From Brienomyrus brachyistius (Eukaryota; Chordata; Actinopteri; Osteoglossiformes; Mormyridae): a stretch of 64,000 nt of DNA. The notes under the pieces are model-generated. The model did no database searches, was not told the origin of the DNA, and saw nothing but the letters and a program-made list of their open reading frames with translations. Made by a program: the position numbers and the translations under genes. Where the stretch lies: assembly GCF_023856365.1 (NCBI RefSeq), contig NC_064533.1:34024118-34088117 (forward strand). The letters are read 5' to 3'. Shown in pieces: positions 45,601-58,300 of this stretch; position 1 is the first letter of the stretch; every line of letters begins with the position of its first letter.

Positions 45601-48022
45601 CATTCTGGGGCTTCTTTCTTACCATTGGTGTGGAGGAATGTTGGACAGGGCTGTGATATGGTCTCCCCTATGTTTGCATAGGGCCAACAGTTAAGATGGT
45701 CCCACATCCCTTTGCATCCTGAAAACAAAATCAACTTCATAACAGACTTACACCATGCAGGCCACAGGCATTCATGAAATGTACTCCCAATACAGTACAA
45801 ATAAGACTGACTTTCTCTATGCCGTGAAATGTGTAATTTGCCAGTTGTTGATACAATATCTGGGGATCCTCATAGAATAAATCAGTAGAAAATGCTGCCT
45901 GTTTGCATCAGTTTTGCAAAAAGCAGGTAATTAATTTGGATTAAAATGAAAATGAGCGCCAATTCTGTTCCATTGGATGAAACACTGCCAAGCAGTGTTG
46001 CTGGTCATTGAGGTATATCTCTGAACAGGGTCACTGTAATTGTCATTTGTTCAGTCATACATAACTTGCCACACTTAACTTGGGACATCATCGTAAAATA
46101 TAAATACTTAGCCATCAAATGAGTAGTTCTGTCCATATGCAATAATCTCTTCATTGGCTCTTTGCCATCTGTTCCGGCCAAACCCTGTTTCAGTGTCTCC
46201 GTCGGATGACGGACAGTAATGGTTGTTTTACTTGGCTTTCACTAGTTTTTTTTTCACTTTTTTATAACTTCCTCTCTCGTGAGGTGATTTGTATATACTG
46301 GCTTGATTTGTTTTGCGTTTCCCCTAGTAACCAGCACAACAATCTTAATGACTATCCGGGCTCCTGTAGTCACTGCTTGCAGTGTACAGTATGCTTCATT
46401 CATCCCAACCCATATGACAGGTTTGGGTGAATTTGTTTTATTCCCTGTCAAAGTGATAATCAGATGAGCTTCTGTCATAAAAACAATTTTATCAATTGAG
46501 ACTTATAGCTAAGGTCAAAGGTCATCTCCCCCTTAAAGGTTATCCATGCTTTTATAACCTCCCGGTTGGATTATTGCAATTCATTACATTTTGGAATTGA
46601 TCAATCACAAATTCATCGTCTGCAGTTAGTGCAAAACGCCTCAGCTCGTAAACCTGTGAGGTTTAGAATTGAGTTTAAAATGCTGTTGATTGTTTTTAGA
46701 GCACTGAACGGGCTGCCACCCGAATATCTCACTGAACTGCTACACTTTTATACTCCGGCCAAAGCACTTGGGTCGTCCCGACAGCTTCTGCTAAAAGTTC
46801 CTAAGTCCAGGTTGAAGACCAGAGGTGACCGAGCCTTTGGGGCGTCCTGCCCCTAGACTTTGGAATGGAAACTTTAAAATCTTCTCTTAAGACACATCTT
46901 TTCTCAATGGCATGTAATTTAGGATGAGTTGGCATAAAAAGTCTGTTGTTCTTCATTTCATGTTTCTTATTTGATGTTTTTTATTGTTAATCATGTGAAT
47001 CTGTACAGCGCTTTGATCAACCTTGGTTATTTAAAAGTGCTTTATAAATAAACTTTGATTTGAAAGTGCCTGCTTTCAAACTACAACAATACACGTTTCA
47101 TTCATTGTGAAGCTTCTGTGTTACTTGGTTGGGTTTGCAGTCCCAGCAAAGGATGATATCACATACTCTCAATTGCTATGTCATGCAATACTCTAAATAA
47201 AAAAATAATGGTTTCCAAAACATGCTATATTGCAGAATATAATATTCTTTGTTTTAATCTAGTGAAACTGCTATGAGTCAGTTCCATACGGAAAAAAAAA
47301 ACCATCTTATTTCTAAACTTTGTTTTACAAATCATGTTCAATAGTTCCTTATTTAGTACAGAATGTTATCCTTCAATAAATTATCAATTGTCTGTATGTA
47401 TGTTTTTCAAACATATCCATGTCGATAGTGAGTCCATATGAACGTTTCTAATAATCTTGTAAGAAACATGATCTTCATAAACATTTAACAAAATACATTT
47501 TGTCATTTCAATGGCATTGCTGTTCTCAACAAGGTTCTTATATACATACCTGTTTGGAAATCGACAGAGATTGATGTGTTGTGTTTCCACAACGCCTTAT
47601 GACAGCTTTCCTCTTCTTTGAGAAGAATAATATAAGGATCACATTCTGGGGGAAGAGCTTTTATCTGTGATGTATGATTAGAAATTAATTTCAAAAAAGG
47701 TTCTACAAATTCAGTTATGAAATACAGATAATGCAGTACAGGCGCGATTAAACAGTAACTGTAAAACACACATTGTCACATATAAATTTTAAATACCGAG
47801 TAAATTTCTATACAGATTTTTGTCTATGCTGATGTAGTAATGGACATCAGATAGGCACAAAAATATGACTTAACAAAACAATTAAATCCCCCTTTTCTCT
47901 ACGGAGAATTTAAATCCTAAGGAACCAAACAAGCAAACGCAGGTATCATTTATTGAATGAAATATACCTACCTGTGCATAAACGTCAAGAATAACAGTCA
48001 GTAGAGCAAGTTTCCCCATCAT
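39647..48022 (-). CDS. sctr: Secretin receptor-like class B GPCR, 13 coding exons
   Basis: Gs-type peptide-hormone receptor. Exons on the minus strand: 47972-48022, 47550-47664, 45623-45718, 44461-44567, 43870-43976, 43617-43749, 43217-43370, 42862-42922, 42700-42769, 41906-41997, 40061-40199, 39942-39983, 39647-39799. All phases agree and the product is 439 residues (human SCTR 440). Seen: signal peptide [16 protein letters not shown]; extracellular domain with the six class-B cysteines ([31 protein letters not shown]); TM2 [10 protein letters not shown]3 [14 protein letters not shown] with Glu227; GWG at the end of TM4; GCWE in loop 2; TM7 [14 protein letters not shown] in its own 42-nt exon. 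[14 protein letters not shown] and RGNE favour SCTR over VIP/PACAP receptors, as does location between dbi and cfap221. Oddities: TM6 reads [10 protein letters not shown] where relatives have LLIPLFGIHY, and TM7 has ALASTQG for ALGSFQG. Confidence 0.9.
40556..40612. repeat. (TCCA)n microsatellite in sctr intron 11-10 interval
   Basis: Imperfect tetranucleotide run, the reverse complement of the ATGG tails that end V-SINEs and some LINEs here. It lies between sctr coding exons 11 and 10. Confidence 0.8.
42054..42277. repeat. 112-bp tandem duplication in an sctr intron
   Basis: CATACATTTGCCAGCGTACA starts both 42054 and 42166, and the two 112-bp copies differ at only a few positions (AAACG versus AAAAA). 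It is a recent local duplication, 57 bp upstream (on the sctr strand) of coding exon 10. Confidence 0.9.
43373..43391. repeat. G19 homopolymer at an sctr splice acceptor
   Basis: On the sctr strand this is a C19 run directly followed by AG and coding exon 7. It serves as the polypyrimidine tract. The length may be inexact in the assembly. Confidence 0.85.
44603..44850 (+). mobile_element. Tc1/mariner relict in an sctr intron
   Basis: CACCAATGAGCCAAAATATT starts a segment collinear with 30212-30450. No open frame. It sits 36 bp from the acceptor side of sctr exon 4. Confidence 0.6.
46540..47075 (+). mobile_element. Truncated L2-like LINE 3' end in sctr intron 2
   Basis: Translation gives [14 protein letters not shown] text, [30 protein letters not shown] and [13 protein letters not shown], as in the end of L2-type ORF2. 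A 3'UTR follows with TACAGCGCTTTGATCAACC and TTTATAAATAAACTTTGATT. Several frameshifts; it is a different family from 24044-28196. Confidence 0.75.
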
Positions 48023-49073
48023 GCCCGATATCTTCTCTTTTTTCGCTGGAAAAAAACAGGTTTACTCTGGGTAGCGATTTAATGCCTAGTTTTTTTTCTT
48101 TTCATCTACGCATACATGCTATGTTGCGTATTAAATACTTAATGGTACCTTCAGTAAACCGACAGAAGAAGTTGTTCAACAATTATTGATACTGAAGCAA
48201 CTGCGCGTTTACGGAAGTGTAGATCCCGACAACCGTTCTTCGCTGATGAACAGCCTACAACTTTCGTGCCATCATTTACGGAATACTGAGTTTGCGTCCA
48301 TAGTCGCTCAAACTACATTATAAGAAAACCATAAAGACACCGCATCGATTTTCTCAGTTGCCTCAGGCTATGCATACGTACTTCCATTTATGGAATCTTA
48401 TTTTTGCAATCAGTCCTTTCCAGAATATATTTTATTCTTGACTTATTGATTTTGCTTAAATGCGGAGGTTAATATTTCGACATTGAAGCATACAGTATGC
48501 ATTTGGCAGAATAGAACCGCGGCTAGTTTGTTTTTCTGATTTAATTTCTTAACGCATTTTGCTGCAGAAAACTTAAATTATGTTATGTGTAACTCACGTC
48601 ATGTCATATGTAATGCAATTTGATTGTCGGTCTGCCCAGAGCACACCCCTTACGGTGCCTTACGCTGGGCTTTACCAAGATTTAAATTTGATTACATTGT
48701 AATTATCCATACTTATTTATAGTCACTGTAAGTCCATTGTAATTCTTCATACTTATATTTAGCCACTGTAAGCCATCCTTCAATAATAAAGACCTTATTT
48801 ATTCACAAATGTATATTTTTGATCGTGACATTTATTTATGTTTTTCTGTGCTTCAAAGATTTGAATAGACATGGAATTGTAATTGTACACAATAGGTACA
48901 AGTACATGCAATATGCAGTTCCCTGAGAAATATTTCCTGAGCAATAAGACTATGATATATGTATTTACAAGAATCTTGCATTTGACTGCAGGTTATAGTC
49001 TGACTATGTACGTTGCACGTACAGTAACAAGTAAAACCTTCAAATCCTTGAGCAAAATGAATAAGCTATTGCG
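48023..49073. other. Upstream region of sctr
   Basis: No gene supported. A short imperfect tandem pair lies at about 48697-48775 (TTGTAATT.TTCATACTTAT ... CCACTGTAAG, twice). The sctr promoter should lie in the first few hundred bases. Confidence 0.4.
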
Positions 49074-49220
49074 CAGAGGTGGAAAGTTCAGGTTCAGAAA
49101 GTACAAATCCAGATTAATATTTTCTTTCAACTAACCAGTTCAGTATAAAGGGTCACATCAACAGAGTATTCAGTTGGTAGGTCGAAATATTACTTTCTGA
49201 ACCTGAACTTTCCACCTCTG
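49074..49220. mobile_element. Short hAT-like MITE between sctr and cfap221
   Basis: A 147-bp unit with about 30-bp inverted ends CAGAGGTGGAAAGTTCAGG / CCTGAACTTTCCACCTCTG. The flanking 8-mers CTATTGCG and CTATAACA share their first four bases, suggesting a decayed 8-bp target duplication as made by hAT elements. Confidence 0.75.
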
Positions 49221-49414
49221 CTATAACATATGGTATTGATAATAACGACGGCGACGTTGTCTCAGTGGGGATGTTATATCGGTATAATCCGAATTATACA
49301 TATATTGTGCAATGGCACCATAAGCACTAAGTTTTAAGGAGGTTTTAGCTGGTTAAAATAAGTTTGTTGAACACTGAATAAGAGCGCTTTGGTAAACGCC
49401 CAGGAAAACTGAAG

Positions 49415-49428
49415 GTTACCATGGTGAC
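49415..49428. promoter_or_regulatory. Putative RFX X-box near the cfap221 5' end
   Basis: GTTACCATGGTGAC is a near-palindromic X-box (two GTTNCC-type half sites with a 2-nt spacer), the element bound by RFX factors in cilium genes. A forkhead-like GGTAAACG is 24 bp upstream at 49391, and a possible 5'UTR donor (GACAG|GTATTC) follows near 49472. It is about 1.1 kb from the candidate first coding exon of cfap221, itself a motile-cilium gene. Function inferred. Confidence 0.55.
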
Positions 49429-49942
49429 GGTAGTGTACACTGTTATGGGTTAGCGCGGTCTTACTACTAGACAGGTATTCAAGTATTTTTCTCTGTATTA
49501 CCAATCGAGTATAAATTAATTAATTAAAAACATAAACAGTAGTTTGTATGTTTTATGTTTACATACGATATTCTTCTGCAGTGCAGCGAGTGGTTATATA
49601 ACCGAGTAGATCGCATGTATCGCTAGCTTGGTCATTCAAACGTTTAATAGCTTTGTTTTCTAGTCAGTCGCTGTTAGTTATTATATATTAGTTTAGTTTA
49701 GTTTAGTTAAATTATGTTATATGTTGTTATACTCTTAAAGTTTGAACCAACTAGTGAAAATCGACGGAAATGATTAGTGGCTGTGTAGAATAATTCTATG
49801 ACGGTATTGTGAAATTGTGATTATCGTGATGCTTCATCAAGCATCTGTTTATTGTTACTTTTTACAATGACAATGAATTGTATAGTTTTTTTTAAAGAAA
49901 TGTTCTGTAGCCTCATTTCTTCCTTCGTTATGAAAAGTTTCA

Positions 49943-49943
<1 letters not shown>

Positions 49944-49990
<47 letters not shown>
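49944..49990. repeat. (TA)n(CA)n microsatellite
   Basis: TA run followed by CA run, in the presumed first intron of cfap221. Confidence 0.85.
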
Positions 49991-49995
<5 letters not shown>

Positions 49996-50505
49996 GCTTA
50001 TATACTGTATGATTTTTAAATTTGATATCAGCTGTTTTTATGGTACGTTGGTCATAATAAACTAAAGCATATTTTATTTAATTTTAGCCATAACACAAGT
50101 CAGGACGATATTTCATCTTCACAATAGATGAAATAGCACTGGCCTAGCACTGGACTTTCACTACGTAAATGCACATGCACTACTCGCTGATTTATTTTCA
50201 TGCTTGTATATGCTTTGATTTATGTCTGCTGTTAATATTTATATTGTTCTTGCATAGACTAAATACTTTAAAACCATCCATCAATCCATTAATTTACTGT
50301 AACCACTTGTTCTGTGCAGTGTTGTGGGGGTCCGGAACCCATTCCAAGACAGTGTATAACACACACATACGCACTTACACTCAGACACATACGTTTGTAT
50401 TCATATCTTTGCAGGGACAACCTTAACTACCCCAAACCCTAACCTTAAGCATTAGTACTCAAACAAAACACAATACTTTTGGCATTTTTAGGTTTTTGAT
50501 TGCAG

Positions 50506-50579
50506 TCAAAGATTTTTAGAAGGGGAAGAGTTTTCCATTCTACGGACTGAAAAGATGGTCTCCTTTTCAAGGAGAAAAG
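50506..50579 (+). CDS. Candidate first coding exon of cfap221
   Basis: Preceded by TTTTTGATTGCAG and followed by GTATGT, so it has good splice borders. An ATG at 50555 would open MVSFSRRK and end in phase 1. The next recognised exon, at 52369, also needs phase 1 on entry, so direct joining is formally possible, but homology of this peptide to CFAP221 cannot be shown. It could instead be a 5'UTR exon or chance. Confidence 0.3.
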
Positions 50580-50756
50580 GTATGTTTTTAATTCAGTTTT
50601 TATTTTATTAACGTTTTTTTGTATTTGTAACTCATTTCAAGTTTAAACTTTATAACTTTTGCTTACATCTGTCTTTCGTATACTTTACCTTAAGTAATTT
50701 TTGGGTATTAATGTATGAGTGAGGGACTAATGTAGGATGCACAGCTAGTAAAATCC

Positions 50757-52320
50757 ATCCATCATCCATCCATCCATCCATCCATCCATCCATCCATCCG
50801 TCTATCCATCCATCCATCCATTATCTGCTGCTTATCTGTAAGGCTGAGTGCAGACATGCAGCAAAGGAATATGATTTCTGTCGCTTGTATTTGAGATCTC
50901 ATTCTCTCAGTCACTACCCAAAGCAGGTGACCATACGTGAGCATAAGAACATAGATCAACCAGTAAATCAATAGCTTTACCTTCCGGCTCAGCTCTCTCT
51001 TTGCCATGACAGAATGGTACAGTGTCCCCTTTACTGCCAATGCTGCACTGATCTGTCTGCTCCCTTCTTCTATCACTTTTGAATAAGACCCCATGAAACT
51101 TAAACTCCTCCACTTGAGGCAGTAATTCATCCCCAGCAGGAGAGGGCAATCCATCCTTTTCTGGTTGAGAACCATGGCCTCAGAACTACAGGTGCTGATC
51201 CTCATCTTGGCTGCTTCATACTCAGCTGCAAACCACCCTAGTGCCTAATGCAGTTAATGCCTGACAACGCCAACTAGACCACATCATCTGCAAAAAGCAA
51301 GGACACAATCCTGCAGTCCCTGAACTGAACCCCATCTGCCCCTTGGCTGCGCTTACAAATTCTGTCCATAAAAGTTATTAGCAGAATTGTTGACAAAGGG
51401 CAGCCGTAGCAGAGTCCAACACCCACTGGGAATCTTTCTGACTTACTGCTGGTGATGCAAATCAAACTGTCCTTGTATTTGTATGGGGACCTGATGGCCC
51501 ACAACAATGGACCCCGTACCCCATACCAAGATAGGTCATATGCCTTTTCCAAGTCCGCAAAACACATGTAGATTGGTTGGACAAACTCCCATGTATCCAG
51601 TATCCTTGTGAGAGCAAATAGCTGGTCCAGCATGCTGCAACCAGGATAGAATCCTCTTTGTTCCTCCTGTATTCAAGGTTCGACCAATGGGCAGACATTT
51701 CTCTTTAGTACACTGGTATAGAACTTTTCAGGGAGGCTGAGGAGTGTGATCTCCCTAAAGTTGTCCTCTGGTCTCCTTTCTTAAAGATTGGGTCCATCAC
51801 CCCAGTCTGCCAAGCCAAAGGCACTGTCCCCAACCTCCATGCAAAGAGACATGTCAGCCAAGACACCCCAATAACATCAAGAGATTTCAGAATCTAAGGG
51901 TAAACCACCTGGAGCCTTACCAGGGAAGTATTTTTTGACTACTTTGGTGACCTCACCCATAGAGATGGAAAAGTCCTCCTCTTCCAGCTGTACTTCCTCA
52001 AAGGAAAACGTATCAGTGGGATTCAGAAGGTTCTCAAAGTACTCCTTCCACCATCAGACCATATCCCCATTTGAGGTCAACAGTTCAACATCCCTGCTGT
52101 ACACAGCATGGGTAAATCCCTGCTTCCTCCTCTAGAGTCACCTGATGATTTGCCAGAATTTTTTCGAGGCCAACCGAAAGTCATTTTCCATGGCCTTGCC
52201 AATCTCCACTCACAACCGATTTTTTGCTTCAGCAGCTGCCAAAGCCACACTACGCTTGGTCTGCCAGTACCTGTCAGCTGCATCTGCAATCCCACCGGAC
52301 AGCCAAGCCTAATAAAACCA
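50757..52320 (-). mobile_element. Decayed LINE, RT and 3' part, ending in (ATGG)n
   Basis: Minus-strand frames give, in order, a Gly/Arg-rich upstream part, MLDQLFALTRILDTWEFVQP, CFADLEKAYDLSWYGVRGPL, a PVGVGLCYGCPLSTILLI core and SLLFADDVV, then MRISTCSSEAMVLNQKRM and RELSRKVKLLIYW. The element ends in a tetranucleotide run at 50757-50820. Frameshifts separate the pieces, so it is dead. It occupies the space where N-terminal cfap221 exons would be expected. Clade not assigned. Confidence 0.8.
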
Positions 52321-52368
52321 TCTTAATGAATATTCTCAATGGAGTTAATGTTTTTATTATTCATGAAG

Positions 52369-55300
52369 ATATAAATCTTCTCGTTCTTGTTCATGCTTAT
52401 CCCGTCAATGAACTGTCACACATTAGCTTGTCTCCTGTTCCATGGGGCCAGAGGTCTGATAACAGTATATGGGATATGTAGGATATGAATACGTTATCAT
52501 TGTAATTTAGCAACTATGAAGTATTTAAACTATATGCACTTCTATTTAAAACCCCTGTTTAATTAAACTGTATTATAAATTTCTGTGTGCTTTAGTATAT
52601 CATGTTCATTTGTACCCAACTGCATAGTCTAGTTGTAAAACTATCTCTGACAGCAGTATAGAAAATAAAATACACTATACGGTGTTGGAGACCAAGATAG
52701 GTTGAGCACATGATTAAACTGTGGAAAAAGCTTGAAAACATGTCTATTTTGAAAATCAGCAGGCCTGAATGAATACATAATTTGATCATGGTCCACTGAT
52801 TCAGGTCCAGATCACTAAATTGATATATGCTGGGCTCATGACAGGTATAATTTATCCTCAATTGTAGTATGTCTTTTATGGATTTTTTAAAGAAGCAAGT
52901 CAAATTTGTAAAAGCATTGGTCATATGGGTAAATTTTGTCTTGTATTTAATTTCCTGTAATATACATGTAGGTTTGGCAGTTTAGCACAGTGATTACAAT
53001 AAATATTTGTTTTTGTAAAGTTATTTCAAGCTTAAGTTAATATTGTAATGGGTTTTTAACATTGTATTTATATCTCGCTCCTCCTACAATGACCATAGCA
53101 CCCGTAAAATGTCTGTGAAATCTTTGAGTCATATAATGCTTCATATACTAAATACTGTATATTTAATTTCTGAACAAGGTATCTGGGACAATTTATTTTA
53201 AAAGGATTGTGACATCACCCAGCATCTCTGACCTTGACTGACACTTCACCATGAGTTTGTTCTAGCTAGCTTTTTAGTTTTCTAACTGTTAGCCACAGTT
53301 GAAGCATTTCCATTATGAACCAATTACTCATTCCAAAATTTCCTCATCTAGAGGCTGAACATGAAACAACAGATAACATAGGGGAAGACATAGTAGTTTC
53401 AAATGTGATTGATTTGTACTGTTTTTTCTTTTATTCTTGTTTTGTCTCTCTAGCAAGATGACCATCTTCCTCTGCTGTTGGGGGAGCTTCGTAAACTCCG
53501 CGTTTCAGTGGCAGCACTCTCTGAGATAAACAGGCTAAGGAGTTGCCAGATCTCTGTAGGTGGGTGTACCTTCTTTTGATCTGGTCAGTCTAATGGTCTA
53601 ATGGTCACTGACACTGACAAGGCTGGCTATGAGGATTGTGTCGGTCCCCATGGGTCTGGAGACCATGGTGAAAGTGGCTCCATGTTCTCTGAGATTGCGA
53701 AAGGTCAGGAGCTGCGGGTCACTGGATCCTGGTTCCAACGCCCTGAGCTGCATGGTTGGACTTGGTACTCCAATACTGGTGGTGCAGTGAAGGAGATCGA
53801 TCACATCCTCGTGGCCAGACGTTGGAGGTTCCTGCAGAACTGCAGGGTCTACAGAAATGCACAGTTTATGAAATCTGACCACAGACTCTGAAGATTCAGC
53901 TTAGACCCAGTAGGCTACCACCTACTAGGACAATGGGGCTAGACTTAGCCAGACTCCAAGATCAAGCAGTTTCTGATGATTTTGCATGTAGTTTCTGTAA
54001 GGAACTTATAGACTTGGGTGTGACTGCTGACTCTAATGTGATGTGGGAGACCTTCCATGATAAGACCCTGAAGGTTGCCGAGGGTTGTGCTGGTGTTGCC
54101 AGTGTTCCCAGAAGGAGGTGCTTCATCTCACTGGGCACCCTGGGTATTATCGAGGGGTGTCACAGCACACGACTTGGTGGCAGTTCCAGTCTGTACTGGA
54201 AACTGAGAAGAACAGCTGTGAAAGCTCTAAGGGTAGATAAGGAGGCGTTTGTTAGAGAAATTTCCGAGCATGTGACACACCATCTGTGGTCTAGTGACCC
54301 ACATCCTGCTTACAGAGGAATCGAAGCATTACGCACATCTGAAACTGTTCCTTGGAGACCTGCAGTCAGGGTGGGTGATGGGACGGTCCTTACGGAAGTC
54401 AATTTGTTTAAAGCTGACCCTCCAGCCAAGATGTTAAACATCTCTGGGTCTAAGGTTCTCGAAGCTGATCCTCCAATCAGCTGTGAACCTCCCAATCTCA
54501 CTGTGGTGAATCAGTTGGGATCAGGGAAGGCTACAGGGATCTGTGGTATCCGGGGTGAACTTCTCTAGGCTGGTGGTATGGCTGTCCTCCTGGCATTGCA
54601 GGCAATCTTTGCTTCCATTTGGGAGTCAAGCGTCATCCCAACTACCCATCCCATCGACCGTATCCTTCCACTGAGGATTCTCAGCGAGCGCAAGCACAAA
54701 TATCGGCAGAGGTTCTTTACAGCAGGTTGTGGGGTCCAGCAGCTGTGAGGTGTCCAGTGACGAAGAAAGATTTACTGATTGCCGACAATGCTGTGATCTT
54801 AGCGGAGTCCATGAAGGCTCTGATTGGGGTTCTTGAGAGACTGAGCAAGGAGTTTGAGTGTCTGGGATTGTGGGTGTCCTGGATAAAGACCAAGATCCAA
54901 GCATCTAATGACTTCTTAGGTACAGCCATCAGTAGTGTGTCTGTCTGCAGGGAGAATATCGACCTTGTCAAGTGATTTACCTGCCTCGGCAGCGACATTT
55001 ATGTCTCTGGTGACTGTTCCTATGAAGTCAGTAGATGGATTGGAAGAGCATGGGGGATCATGAGGTCGCTGGAAAGGGGTGTGTGGCGTTCCTGATATCT
55101 TTGCAAGAGGACAAAGGTCCTAGTCTTTACAGTCCTGGTGCTGTATGGCTGTGAGACATGGACGCTATCCAGTGAGCTGAGACGAAGACTGGACTCCTTT
55201 GGTACTGTGTCTCTTCAGAGAATCCTTGGGTACCGCTTGTTTGACTTTGTGTTGGATGACCAGTTGCTGAATGAGGCACATTACCTGCATTGTGAGGGAG

Positions 55301-58300
55301 TGTTACTGCACTATGGCCATGTGGCGCGTTTCCCTGAGGGTTATTCGGCTGCCAAATGGCTCAAGCAGGTCAAGGGGATGCCCACGGGAATGTATTTGCT
55401 ATTTTATTTTCCTACATAACTTATTGTGGCTTGTGCTTCAATACGTTTTGTAGCTGAAGTTATAGCACTCACTGTAAATAATCTAGCTCCCTTATAGCAG
55501 CTGCAACATTAGATCACTGGCGCAGTCATTGTCCTTAGATAAGCGTTCTGTAGCAGTAATTGTACATCAGATTATTTTGCTGTGTTTAGAAACTGGGTCA
55601 ACTTTATGGTAAGTAACTGTGGGGCCTCTTTGACAAAACAGTTTTTATGTTGTAATAACACTCATTTTCACTAGCCATTTACTTAAACTGGACTCTGCCT
55701 CAGATGAATGGGGTGGGACCCTGAACCTGCAAACCAGCACTAAGCACTAATCCAGTGACATCCAGTCACTTTTAGAATTTTCAACTGGCGTGATGCGTGT
55801 CTTTGGATTTTTCGATTATGCAATTAGATGAATTGGCATCTCTAAATTGTGCATGCAGTATGAATGTGAACATGCCCTGCAGTGGAATGGCATCCCATCC
55901 AGCTTGCACACTGGATTTTATTGGAATTACTTTTATCAACATAAAGCCTTCTTTATCATTTAAACTTACTATAATTTACATCTTTACAGAAAAACTGCTG
56001 AAAATCCACTTGCAGGGTCAATTATCAAACCATTTCCAGCAAGTGAGACATTTATGCAACTGGTGTCTGTCATTAATATTCTTAGTTGATTGCCAACCCA
56101 AAAGCAACACAGTAACTCAATGGGTAGCGGCATGCCTTCTGGGATGGAGGTTTGAATTCTACCTCCACTGTATGTATGGAGTTTGCATATTCTCACTGTG
56201 TGGTTTCACACAACATTCCCTAGGCATATAGGTAGGTATTACTGAATATCCCATAATGTATTTGTACTGTGATACAGTGTTCTATGACCCCGACAGGATG
56301 AAATGGATGGATGAATAGTGACTCAAGAACGACTTTGATAGCAGAACTTCCATAGATAGACTTTTTAAACACAACATAGTTCTTTATTGTGTGCTGATCA
56401 CTGAAAAATATGAATATACCTGAATTGAAATGAAAAAAAAAAACAAGAACCTGTTAATTCTTGCATATATGTAAACGGAATTCAAGATCATTCCACTCTA
56501 GGGTTAATTTCTGCCTGAATTGTTCAGGCAGAACTTTGTTCCCATGAGAAAGTGACTGCAAACAATCAGTAAAAAGAGATGTGTTTTACGCTTGGGTTTG
56601 TAGTGAAGTTAATGATTACCTAGGGGAATATGTGCTAATGTCTGATAAGAGTAATTGAAAGGTCACAGATAAATCAAAGACTTTGATCAAATTGAGTAGA
56701 CGGTATTTCAGATGTACCTTTAGTAGACACTGAAATACTAATGAATTCAAAACATGTTTCTGAAGGTTCACAAATCTTTTTATTTATGAATAAAAATCTA
56801 TTTAGTTATGAATGTTCAAGCAAAATATTTATACTATGCTTATGAAGGTTTGTAAAAGTTTACTATCTATTAGTAAATTGATTAGCATTGAGTTTTGAAG
56901 TGACAAAGTTTGTGCCCCAGTCAAGGGGTCAATCTGTCATTAGGAATGGTTGATTAAAAACTTTAGCTGCATGCTAATAGCACAAAAAAGAACACTACCA
57001 TAGCAAAACTCCATGTTTGTCAGTAACATTTACAGACTACTACTGCCTCAACCAAAAATTTTTCTACAAATTAACAAGCATTTTACAAGTGCAATTTTCC
57101 ACAAAAAAAACTTCAGATGATACACTCGCTGTAATGCTAACTCACAAGTTAAACCTCTGTTACTTGAAAAATCAAATAATTAAAAGAAAGATATAGTTGT
57201 GTCGTAATAATTTGAAAATAATTAAAGAACTAAGATATCCAGTGCTGAAAGTTGATGGTAGGTTGCCTCTGTACATGAACTAGTAATCTGTTAAGTGTTA
57301 TATAATATTTGCGAAAGTCAATATAAAGTGTTACTGAAAATGTTTATTTTTATTTATATTTGTGCTAACATTTGATTGTCCAATTTGATTGTCCAATTTG
57401 CAGTCCAATTCTAAGCAATTTGCTTTACTGTACTAAAATTGCATAGTCTTTAAGTAATCATGGTGATGTGCTAATTTGTAACAGTTTGCTGTTGGCTTTT
57501 ACAGCCAGAGTCCGGAAAGGTGGATCAGAGGCTTCTGGCAGATGTGTCTGCTCCTACCACTGTGGCAGTTCTCATCCAACAGCCAGAGAAAATGCAGTCA
57601 AAGCATCTCCATGAGGGTAACAGAATTCACCTTTGTTTTTGTCTAGGAGCACAGAACTGCTATGCAATGCTCAATAAATTAATTGCATTCTTAGCAAGAA
57701 CATTTCTCAAACTGTATATGATATCCTGAAAATAAAAAAATTAAAAATGTCATGCACACTTATTAATTAATATAGAACACATTCATGGTTTAACTGTGTA
57801 ATGTTTAATAAATGAGGATGTTATATTACTGAGTGGAGTCAATAAATTTAGCAAAATACAGGCTTAGATGTCAATAGAGATGCTCCTCAACTTATGTTCT
57901 AATGTATCCATCATAAGTTGAAAATATCTCAAGTAAAATTTGAATATAATATTATATGACACACCAAGGTGTTTAGTATAGATAATGGACTTGGGAATTT
58001 GGTTAACTTTGCTGTCACGTTAGGGTCGGCACCGGTCCATTTGTAAGTTTAAAATGCATAAAAGCACCACATAGATTTGTGTACTGAATCATGGCTTTTT
58101 GACTTTTCAGGAACCTCTATTTAAATAAAATAAATTTTTAAAAAATGTAAGACATGTAAGGCAAGATAAAACCAATTCAGTTTATTTATATAATTCTCGA
58201 GGTTTATTTTACCATTATTTTTTTTATTGAAAACAAGAGGTATGCTGTCAAAAGAAAGGTCCACAAAGCCACACCAAAAATATTAAAATCAATCTTTTCA

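Noticed and set aside
40556..50820. TCCA/ATCC tandem runs as a CRISPR array or structured locus
   Set aside because: Simple tetranucleotide microsatellites without spacers, in vertebrate DNA.
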